A program made the translations under genes and the position numbers. Below the pieces are notes generated by a model. The model worked only from the letters and a program-made list of their open reading frames with translations, was not told the DNA's origin and did no database searches. A stretch of DNA of 64,000 nt from Ampelocalamus luodianensis (Eukaryota > Streptophyta > Magnoliopsida > Poales > Poaceae), in NCBI GenBank assembly GCA_036346255.1, contig CM070628.1, positions 22,335,840 through 22,399,839 on the forward strand. Direction: 5' to 3'. Shown here piece by piece: positions 1 through 8,407 of this stretch; position 1 is the first letter of the stretch; each line of letters opens with the position of its first letter.

Positions 1-645
1 GATTTGGTGTACGCGTTGGGGCTGTCCACATGGAGGTATTCTGAACCTCATTATGTAGGTTGGTTGAACAAAGCTGGAAAACTGAAAATAACAAACCTCA
101 TTATGTAGGTTGGTTGAACAAAGCTGGAAAACTGAAAATAACACACAAAATACGTGTGTCGTTTTCAGTTGGCGATTATGTTGATCATGTAGAGTGCGAT
201 TTTTGCCATTAGAGGTGTGTGGTTTGCTTTTGGGAAGACCATGATAGTATGATCGTGATGTCACACATGCTGGGAGAATCAACACTTACACTTTCAAGCA
301 TAAAGGCAAACATCATGTGCTTAAACCAATGACGGACAGTGCAATCAAATCTGAAATCACGCTTGCTGTTGAGGAGAAAAAGGCTTTGATGATTACCCCA
401 AAACCGAGGACGGTTTCACTTGAAGGGGGAGGGGATGATACGGCACCAAACATCATTGTTACTGATTTGACCAAGAGTGAGCCAAGTGCAAGCAGCTCCA
501 GAAGGTCCACGACCAGATCCATAAGGTCTACGACCAGTTCTGGAGGATCCACGACCACTTTCGCAAGGTTCACGATCACTTCTAAAGGGTCTACAACCAG
601 TTTCACAGGGTCTACGACCAATTCTCAGCGGAAGGAGTACTAGTA
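1..645 (+). mobile_element. Ty3/gypsy polyprotein fragment, protease region, cut by the window edge
   Basis: Read in three frames on the + strand, this stretch gives pieces typical of the retropepsin region of a plant Ty3/gypsy polyprotein: EPHYVGWLNKAGKLKIT near 43-87, then a VSFSVGDYVDHVECD-like stretch near 157-200, then NTYTFKHKGKHHVLKPMTD at about 281-337. The order matches the usual one (PYKVQW.., ..F.IG.Y.D.V.CDV, ..Y.F.H.GK...L.PMT). The frame is broken by a 50-bp tandem duplication and other indels, so this is a dead fragment. The catalytic D-S/T-G would lie to the left of the window. Lineage within gypsy is not assigned. Confidence 0.7.
44..143. repeat. Perfect tandem duplication, 50-bp period
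   Basis: The unit beginning AACCTCATTATGTAGG occurs at 44-93 and again, identical by eye, at 94-143. The period of 50 is not a multiple of three, so it shifts the protease frame of the gypsy fragment around it. The absence of differences suggests a recent slippage or repair event. Confidence 0.9.
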
Positions 646-845
646 ATAAACAGTACTCGATGGGAACAGTACTCGTAGGGAGGAGCACTCGGAAGGAGCA
701 GTACTTGTCGATTACAGTACTTACTGGGAACAGTCCACGACCACGATTGCGACCACCACCAGTTGGCCTACGACCACTACCAAGTGGTCTACGACTACGT
801 TCAGGAGGCCTGCAACCACATCTAGAAGGGTTACGACCATGACCA
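502..845 (+). repeat. 21-bp minisatellite around CTACGACCA
   Basis: Six consecutive 21-bp units at 502-627 share a core of the form TCYACGACCA. After an interruption rich in ACAGTACTCG-like words (about 640-720), further 21-bp units with the same core run from about 720 to 845. In the + frame of the first block each unit codes for seven residues of the type GSTTSFT, giving a short Ser/Thr-rich repeat. It follows the gypsy protease fragment directly, so it may be a tail of that reading frame or a repeat in the untranslated part of the element. Units differ by one to several substitutions, so the array is not new. Confidence 0.8.
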
Positions 846-879
846 AATCGTCAGATCTTCAACTGTGTCTCGACGGGTG

Positions 880-1487
880 ATTCAAAACCAATATGGCAAA
901 TAAAGAAGATGGAAAGATCAGAAGCTAGAGATGGGCAAGGAATAGAAGAACATACGGTTTCCCTGATCAGATACATCTGGGTTGGTTCCATACTAATTCA
1001 AATCAGTTTATTAGGAAAGTAAGAGTCTGCTTTAGATGTTTAGTCTGTTTCTTAGGGATAGAGTCTAAGTAGATCACGTTTCTTAGTTTGTTTCGCCTCG
1101 TATGCGTGTGTGTGTTTGGATGCATCCTTAGGTGCCAATATAAGACCAGAGCATAGCCCATTGTAAGGGTGGACAAGTTATGAGTTAAAGAATAGATACC
1201 AAAAAATCACTATAGTTTTGGTGGCACGTTAGACGTGGTTTTGAGATTTCCGAGAGGAATTACTCTTTGGTGTATTGAATCCAATTGAGGTGTTGGATTT
1301 TTACTCGCTGGAACTTCGGTTCTTCTACCCTTTGTTCACGTGCTGCGGTGTGCGTGGGAGAAGGTTTATCAAGGAAGCTTTGTTGTTCTTGTGCTACGCA
1401 AGGGTTAGGAGGCTACTATCAAGGTGTACCGTGAAAGATCGAGCCAAACAACGAGATCCCGCTAGTTTGCTAGTTGGATCTTTATCA
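880..1487 (+). mobile_element. LTR (3' end defined), Ty3/gypsy
   Basis: A region ending in CTTTATCA at 1487 is followed two bases later by a canonical plant initiator-tRNA-Met primer binding site, so the sequence to the left is read as the LTR of a + strand retroelement. No coding sequence is visible in it. The left border is not determined; 880 is only approximate, because no clear TG start with a polypurine tract was found. Confidence 0.5.
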
Positions 1488-1489
1488 GG

Positions 1490-1501
1490 TGGTATCAGAG
1501 C
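1490..1501 (+). other. Primer binding site, tRNA-iMet type
   Basis: TGGTATCAGAGC is the exact 12-base complement to the 3' end of plant initiator methionine tRNA used by most plant LTR retrotransposons. It sits two bases after the LTR end and fixes the orientation of the element as +. Confidence 0.85.
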
Positions 1502-2216
1502 GCCAAGTTGATCACGGTACGTGCTGAATTTTTTTCTGCAAGAAGGGATGATGGTAGAAGACATGAAGACAGATTATTCTCTCCGTTAGATCTGAACTCA
1601 TGTGAGAAAATCCATTGCAAGAGATTTGGTCATCTCAATTCTATGCAAGATGTCAAGTGGGGGCGACTACAAGCGCTGTGGTGGTGAACAAGTTTGCTGC
1701 CATGAACTTGGCAAGTCAAACCTTCGTCGACCACTTGAAGCTCCAATTGATGCCACACCCTGACCCGTACAAGGTTCAATGGCAAGATCAATACTTTATG
1801 ATCAAACATCGCGTCGAGGTACAGTTCACGTTGTGTGGAGTTGCTGATGTGGTGGTGTGTGATGTGCTTCCTACACATATGCACGCGTGCTTGTTGCTCC
1901 TTGAAAAGTCATGGACCGATCGGAGGAAGTGGCAAAAGGATTATTCTGATCCTTACGCGATTTCTTCGAACATGTTGTATATTTTTGTTCAGCGAGGACG
2001 ACGTCATTACATCGAGTCATACACTTTCGAGCAGTACTTGAAGGATCATCAATAGAGAGATCATGTGCAAGCTGCTATTGAGAAGAAGAAGATTGTTGCT
2101 GCTACTAATAGTTGTTCGGTCACAACAAAAAAAGAGGTGAAGCTACCGGGCGAGGGTAATGAAAATTTTCTACCCCCAACCATACGAAGGAGGACGATGC
2201 GCCGTCTAGTGGGCTA
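1502..2216 (+). mobile_element. Ty3/gypsy internal fragment with retropepsin-like reading frame (1615-2055)
   Basis: An open frame of 146 codons at 1615-2055 reads as the retroviral-type aspartic protease segment of a gypsy gag-pol. NLASQTFVDHLKLQLMPHPD and PYKVQW are followed by VEVQFTLCGVADVVVCDVLP and LLLLEKSW, which line up with the usual N.AS..LV..L.L...PHP.PYK..W, then V.F..G.Y.D.V.CDV.P and LLLGRPW motifs. The catalytic D-S/T-G is not recognisable (VVVNKFAAMNLAS stands in its place), and the enzyme core downstream is missing. It starts close to the primer binding site, so gag has been deleted. This is a truncated, non-autonomous relic and not a host gene. Confidence 0.65.
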
Positions 2217-2966
2217 AATATCTAAGCCAAGAAGTTGCAAGGAGACGGCGTCGACAAGGTGGCAACAGGGCAGCGTTGAAGCTTGTTCAAAACTCAATGC
2301 AAAGTCAAAGGCCCGATCTAGGGCGGCGGCGTGGCGGCGGCTAGATCCGGGCGAGGCAATGTCGGCGGCGGTCGGATCCACGTGATGTGGGCTCCTAAGC
2401 AGGCAACAACGGTTGGATCCGGACGAGGAGGTGGCGCGGTTGGGAGCTTCGGGCGCGCATCCGGCGGCGGGCTCAGGAGGGCGAGGCAACGGTCGAGGAG
2501 GATGAAGACGAGACGGCTGGAGCACCAGGCGACGTCCGGATCTAGCGCAGCGTCCTCCATCGCAACCAGCTGGTGGTTGCGCAGATCCGTCGAGGCAACG
2601 CGGATTTGTAGTGCAGTGAGCGTGGAGGCGAGGTCGCGGCGACCACCGAGACGGATGAAGATGCTGCTGATTGCTTCTAGATGAAGAACTACGACTAAAC
2701 GTGGCCGGCCCCTAGGAGTGGAGATAGCTCCTCCTGGGGCGGCGGCAGCAGAGATGAGCGGAGGCTCGGAGGCGGCGGCGCTACACTAGTTCTAACACTA
2801 ACCTTTGATCTGATGCCATATTATGAATACTGTGTGTATTGAAGAGGCCCAATGGATAATATATAGAGAGTACAAAGGGTGTATGCCATATAGAGATAAT
2901 ACAATACAAAAGGTAGATAAGAAAATATAAAAGAGTTCCTATTCTACCCCTAACATATCTCTAACA
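2217..2966 (-). mobile_element. Copia 5' end fragment on the minus strand: LTR 2824-2966 plus primer site and leader
   Basis: On the minus strand, 2966-2824 is a 143-bp sequence starting TGTTAGAGATATG and ending ACAGTATTCA. Five bases later comes TGGCATCAGATCAAAGG (2818-2802), a primer-site-like match to initiator Met tRNA with small changes. A GC-rich leader follows to about 2217, containing an open stretch of about 80 codons rich in Pro and Arg with no recognised domain. A short LTR followed by such a primer site is the usual 5' end of a small-LTR Copia element. The rest of the element and the partner LTR are absent. It abuts the oppositely oriented gypsy fragment. Confidence 0.6.
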
Positions 2967-4556
2967 CAAACCTCCTTGCCAAACAGGTCAGTAGTGTTTC
3001 ATAGTTTTTTACTATAACAACTTGCTACAGATTGTTCTCGACGTTCTAAGTGCCAGAACATTTGTGGGGAATTTTATCGATTCTTGCATGAGTTAGCTAT
3101 TTTATATGAAATTTTTGCATTCCAAATTGGTCCTTGATATTGGGGGCGTGTTTCAGGAAAAAAAAAACTTTTATGAAATCTGTTTGTAAAACCTTTTATG
3201 AAATCGTTAACGGGTGGACCCAAGTGATCTACACCTATGAAAAGAGTATGACCCAAGAGACAGAATTATTGCATAAATTTTGAGTTGTCACTCACCCATG
3301 ATTCATGAGTTCTTGGGTATTACGTTTCAATCTTTTTCGCTGCTCCGTTTGCCTCATCATGAAGGCATCACGGCATTGATGGCCTCAGGCCGCCGATCGA
3401 ATCCACGAATCGGTGGAATGGAAGAGCTCAGTTAAGTGCTAAATCTGTGAGCAAAAAAAGTTCTGAGTGTCCGGTCGATCTGGACAGAGTTGGGTGTTGG
3501 GTAAGCCACTCAGGGTACTCTTGACATATAGTTATTAGGGTTAAGAAGTTGCCGAGATTTGTTTCTCCACTGTGCTGGAATCCTATGTTATTAACTCTTT
3601 ACCAGCCCAAGGATTTTATTAGTACTGGCAGTACTACTCGGAAGCAAGCACCCGCTCTCGAGAGAAAAATGCTGATGATCCACAATGACATACATTATGG
3701 TGTTATCTTCGCTGTACGATCCAAAATGATAGTGCATTATCTCCACGGTACGATCCAAAATGATAGATCTAAACAGGTGCTACAGTACCAAAGAGCCACA
3801 GTGAAAATGTGTAGTTTTTACAGTATTTACTACAGCACTGAGCCGTTGTTCGTGCTGTATTCTATGCGGTGTCAGCAAAGAACCCGGATCCCCCTCCGGG
3901 TCTCTTCTGTTTGCACAAATACGTCGTTTTGGATGTTGGTATAGTCCACGATATACAACTTTAATTGGTAAAAAAAAAATGGTACTGCAAAAGTATTTTA
4001 GTGTGACGAATCTACTAAACTATCTTCGTGTTATCTTGGTAAATTTACAGAGGTTAATAATCATAGCTAGAAAAGTATAACTACATGCTCTCTACAACGA
4101 CATATAGTTGTTGACGGAGGAATTAATCCAGAGCCCAGAGGTCCTGGAATTTGTCAAGTTTTACAACTTAGCTCTCCAAACGTTAACGTTCAATTTCTTT
4201 GCAGGCTCCTTAACTTACCTTTTTAATTTGGTAAAGTGACTTACTTATCCATGAGATCCATCGGTAAGTACTAGTAAACAAAAGAAGAAAACTAACATGA
4301 CAGTGCACTACGTACAGGGTCCTTGAACTTACCCGGTATACGGATGAGCTCATTTCTCACCAAAGCTAGCTAGCTAGCGTGCACAAAGCCTCAATCTGAT
4401 TGGTACAACTCAGCGCAGAATCATTCCTAGCTCTCAAATAAATAAAAGCGTAGAACCATTCTAACCCCAACGCAAGAGAGTACTAGTACACGAAAGCATA
4501 GCTAGCTGCGGACGGACGGAGGGAGGGAGGAACTAGACTAAATTACTGACAGGGGT
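2967..4556. other. No gene recognised
   Basis: Moderately AT-rich sequence with scattered short open frames but no domain that I recognise. A pair of imperfect copies of a phrase containing TACGATCCAAAATGATAG lies at about 3716-3765. Nothing else stands out. Confidence 0.5.
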
Positions 4557-4575
4557 CTATTATCAATTCAGCTCA

Positions 4576-4600
4576 CTGTCGCTAATTGAATTAGCGACAG
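4576..4600. repeat. Perfect 25-bp palindrome (12-bp arms)
   Basis: The 12-bp arm CTGTCGCTAATT is followed by one G and then by its exact reverse complement AATTAGCGACAG. A second, imperfect hairpin with related arms (CTGTCGCCA / TGGTGACAG) lies at 4637-4679. Both could fold as short stem-loops in DNA or RNA. No known regulator site is recognised. Confidence 0.9.
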
Positions 4601-4636
4601 AGACTGAATCCTTGAATTGCTCTTGTTTGAAAGGAC

Positions 4637-4679
4637 CTGTCGCCATTTCAATTGATGACATAATGTCAATTGGTGACAG
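4637..4679. repeat. Imperfect hairpin related to the 4576-4600 palindrome
   Basis: Outer arms CTGTCGCCA and TGGTGACAG pair with one mismatch. Inner segments AATTG.TGACAT and ATGTCAATT also pair, leaving a small bulge and a loop of about one base. The words CTGTCGC and AATTG are shared with the preceding palindrome, suggesting that the two arose from one ancestral unit. Confidence 0.7.
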
Positions 4680-4683
4680 AGGC

Positions 4684-4909
4684 CTAGTTTTGTAATAAAA
4701 AAATCGATTATTTATTTCTATAATTCTTTTTAAAATATATTGTTTTTTTTTAAAAAAAAAACCTAAATCGTCCACATGATTGCTGCAACATGGGCACTAG
4801 TTTTATAATTTTCTTTTTCGACTATTTATTTATGTAATTTTTTTATTAAAAAGTATTATTTTTAAAAAAAAATCCTAAATCGTCCGCATGATTGATGCGA
4901 CATGGGCAC
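4684..4909. repeat. Degenerate tandem duplication of about 113 bp
   Basis: Two adjacent copies, about 4684-4796 and 4798-4909, each begin TAGTTTT, run through an AT-rich stretch with a poly-A/T block, and end CCTAAATCGTCC.CATGATTG.TGC.ACATGGGCAC with a few substitutions. Together with the two hairpins to the left this forms a compact repetitive patch just outside the foldback MULE. Confidence 0.75.
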
Positions 4910-4939
4910 CCCAACTGATCGCAATCTGTTGGTGCAGAT

Positions 4940-7007
4940 GAAATGTGGACTATATTGGCCCTGTAGCGCACCGTAATTCCTAAATTAGCTCCCTTAACAT
5001 CAAAATTCTATTTTTGGCCCCCTCGTAGCACTTGCCGCCGTCGTCGGCGAAGACCAGGCCGTTGCCGCGGATTGGCAGCAACCAAGGTGCTGCGCCGTTC
5101 CACAGAGCAGCACCTCCCTCCACCTAGCGCATTTCAAATCCAAGAGAGAGAAAATATATTTAAGAATATTTTTGGAGGAATTTTTAAATATATAAAATGA
5201 GCTCCAAAAATTATGAAATTTTTTGTGCAGACTCCCAGCACAGTGTAATTTCTTGTGTAAATTTTTTAGAATTTTATGAGTTACGATGTTTTCTGTAAAA
5301 TTAATTTAAGTATACTATTTGTAGAAATTTTATAATATAGAAAATGAGGTCCAAAAATTATAATATTTTTTTAGGCTCCTTATACCATGTACTTTATTGT
5401 GTAATTTTTTCATAATTTTATATGTTTCGAAATTATCTCGACAAATGAAGGGTTTAGGTCTCGAAAATAAAGATGAAAGGTTTCAGAAATTAGGGTTTCA
5501 TGATTTCATGTGACTTGAAATGTGAGAAGTTTAGTACCACATGACTACTCTAGGTAAGAGACACTCCCTCCTCCGCACATCTCTCGCCCCGTCGCAGTTA
5601 TCCCCCCTTGCAGCAGCTGCGCTTTTATGACAATTGTTTGATTGAGTAATGAGGTCGATGGTACTAGTAGGTGGTATGAGTGATTTCGTCAGTGTTCAAT
5701 TCCACCATAGAAATAGTTTTGCAGCATACTTGGTAATTCGAGCGCTCACAAAAGGTGTAGAGTGAGCAAGTGCCAGTGACCGCTTGGTACAATACTATCG
5801 CCAATGTCAACGGTCATAACATCTTCAGTTGATTAGGATTGATCGTTTATTTTCATTGTTCTATCTCATGTTAACCAAATTGTGTTAGTGTTAGGGTTAG
5901 GTTTAAGCATGAGTTAGAAATTAGGTTAGGCTTGCGGTGATTTTGTTTCAATTTTAAAATATAGCAGACGACTTCAAAAAATTATAAGCTTAAACCCTAA
6001 CCCTAATTGCTAACCGCGGCTTAAACCCTAACCCTAACACACTAACACAATTTGGTTAACATGGGAGAGAACAATGAAAATAGAACGACCAATCTCGATC
6101 AACTCAAGATGATGAATGGCCGTTTGACATTGCTGACGATAGTATTGTACCAAACGGTCACTTGGCACTTGCTCACTCTACACCCTTTGCTGTAGCCGCT
6201 CGGGAATTACCAAGTATGCTGCAAAAACCTATTTCTATGGTGGAATTGAAAACACCGACGAAATCACTCATACCACCTACTGGTACCATCAGTCTCATTA
6301 CTCAATCAAACAATTGCCGTAAAAGCGAGCGGCTAATTTCCGAGGAGGGAGTGCAGATGTGCAGAGGAGGGAGTGTCTCTTACCTAGAGTAATCATGTGG
6401 TACTAAACTTCTCACATTCCAAGTCACATGAAATCATGAAACCCTAATTTCTGAAACCTTTCATCCTTATTTTCGAGATCTAAACCCTTCATTTGTCGAG
6501 ACAATTTCGGAACATATAAAATTATGGAAAAATTTCACAATAAAATACATTGTATAAGGAGCCTAGAAAAAAAATATTATAATTGTTGGACCTCATTTTC
6601 TATATTATAAAATTTCTACAAATAGTATACTTAAATCAATTTTACAGAAAACATCGTAACTCATAAAATTCTGAAAAATTTACACAAGCAATTCCACTGT
6701 GCTGGGAGTCTGCACAAAAATTTTCATAATTTTTGAAGCTCATTTTCTATATTTAAAAATTCCTTCAAAAAATATTTTTAAATATATTTTCTCTCTCCTC
6801 TTGGATTTGCGTGCGCTAGGGTGGAGGGGAGGTGCTGCTGTGTGGGACGGCAGCACCTTGGTTACTGCCAATCCGCACGGCAGCAACTTGGTGCTGCCGA
6901 CGACGACGGCAGCAAGTGTTACGAGGGGGCAAAAAATAGAATTTTGATGCTAAAAGGGCTAATTTAGGAATTACGGTGTGCTAGAGGGCCAATATAGTCC
7001 ACAATTC
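4940..7007. mobile_element. Foldback Mutator-like element (MULE) with arms of about 1 kb
   Basis: The left half reads, base for base with modest divergence, as the reverse complement of the right half. The outer end GAAATGTGGACTATATTGGC at 4940 pairs with the end at 7007, and matching continues inward through the tract with GAGTGAGCAAGTGCCA (5762 region) and its partner near 6165, to a centre at about 5940-6000. The element is flanked by an exact 9-bp direct repeat GGTGCAGAT (4931-4939 and 7008-7016), the duplication size typical of Mutator-like transposons. The 2068-bp element has no transposase frame, so it must have moved with help from an autonomous relative. Near the centre lie a few CCCTAAC telomere-like words. 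A transcript would form a hairpin of about 1 kb. Confidence 0.88.
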
Positions 7008-7016
7008 GGTGCAGAT

Positions 7017-8163
7017 AGGGTTCACTCAACCGCCTCTATGTTCCATTTAATTGAGCAGGCCGGCTGATTTGGACCCAGCACAGCGTAGCCATCGTGCTCA
7101 TATGAACGAGAAGGACACTGATGTACGTGTGCCCGTACGAACGACAAGGACGGTGTTCACATCTCTCGGGGTCGAGAGGAATGTTTTGGCCAGAGGACTC
7201 ATACCAAGTGACACGACACCCTTGTGTCCTACCCAAAATTTGCATGGCTATAAAAAAGAGAAGCACGGTGAGTCAGTAGGCGGAGCGAGTTTAGCAGCAG
7301 CAGATAGGACAAACAGCTCCCGTAAGTTGGTTAGGATGCTAGACGTACCGTTGTTCGCCGGCAACCTGTGGGGCTCAGCTTCACCGACTACAGGTGTACA
7401 GAGTGCGGCCTTCCGCCTCAGACACGGTACCAAACCGGCGTCGCGGCCGGGAGCGATTTCTTGACCTGAACACCAAACCTATACATTATAAAAACACTAT
7501 TTACTACTTACTAGATCAATACACATGCTGTTCCTGTCGGGCAATTGCGTATGCCTGTGTCTGCTGCCGATGGGAATCCTCCGTCAGCTCCAACCCGAAC
7601 CTGATCGTCGAACTCCTAAGATTCCACCGTATAGGCATGCACGACACGCGCGCGGTTAGAGTTTGCGAAAGGCCGCGTACGTGGGGGAGGAGCGAGCGTG
7701 CGGCGCTGCACTTTGCCCAGCACCCCGAGAGTACGAGCAAAGCAAAGCAGAGGCGCAGCGCATGCCGAAAAAGAGGACTCGTTCACTTGTCTTTCTACGG
7801 TCGTAGCGCGCGCCCGCGCCCCCGAAGCAGCGACAAAAGGTTCGGATTGGCGCCGGAGCTCCTTGAAACCGTGCCGCTGGTTCGCGCTGCGCGCTGGCAT
7901 GGCAGGGGACCGCGCGCGCGGCTTCGGGCATATGGGACCACGCGCCCGGTCGGTCGTCGTGGACTTTTCAAAGAAGAGTGACATACCAGAGTCCGCGAGC
8001 CAACCGTATCACGTACTGCCTTCACCGTCGGTGCAATCTCTAATGTTTATAGCTGGAGTGTGGTGCGGAGCTAGAAAATTTACGTTGGAGAAGCACCCTT
8101 GTCCATTGATGATATTAAAGATAAGATAAAGGGTGGTTGCTAAGCGATTTTTATCTAATTAAA
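7017..8163. other. GC-rich unassigned region
   Basis: About 7050-8000 is rich in GC and CpG with open frames on both strands (for example 7394-7981 +, 195 codons), but translation gives Arg/Pro/Ala-rich sequence with no recognised domain. Overlapping open frames on opposite strands are expected from base composition alone. It may be an old captured gene or promoter fragment. Nothing firmer can be said. Confidence 0.4.
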
Positions 8164-8407
8164 TGTTATCGTCAAGTAAACCATACATTACGAATGTTGT
8201 ATTTGTCAGGCATTCGGATGAAGCCTCAAAGGGCTCAATGCATTGATTCTCGTATATATAGACCGGTTTACAAGAGATATATTCTATCTATAAAAAATTA
8301 CAAGAGATATATTCTATTTATACAAAAGATTACAAAAGATATTGTCGGTTTGTGAATAGTAACAATATCCATAAATATAGACATAGATCTCAAGATATTT
8401 GCAAACA
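8164..8407 (-). mobile_element. 3' LTR (244 bp) of the minus-strand Copia element
   Basis: On the minus strand it starts TGTTTGCAAATATC at 8407 and ends GACGATAACA at 8164, so it has TG..CA ends. Immediately before it on the minus strand is a G-rich tract (GCGACTGCGAGGG) in the position of a polypurine tract, shortly after the end of the RNase H frame. Short LTRs of this size fit small Copia elements of the Hopscotch/Ale type. The matching 5' LTR beyond 14.3 kb was not found. Confidence 0.65.

Noticed and set aside
2214..2684. GC-rich open frames on both strands
   Set aside because: They fall in the leader of an inverted Copia fragment next to its primer site and have no recognised domain.
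5886..6045. CCCTAAA-like words as an interstitial telomere
   Set aside because: Only about two units occur together at each place, and they lie symmetrically within the MULE arms, so they belong to the element.
7394..7984. 195-codon open frame on + with open frames on the other strand
   Set aside because: No recognised domain, Arg/Pro-rich from GC content, no plausible splice structure or partner exons.
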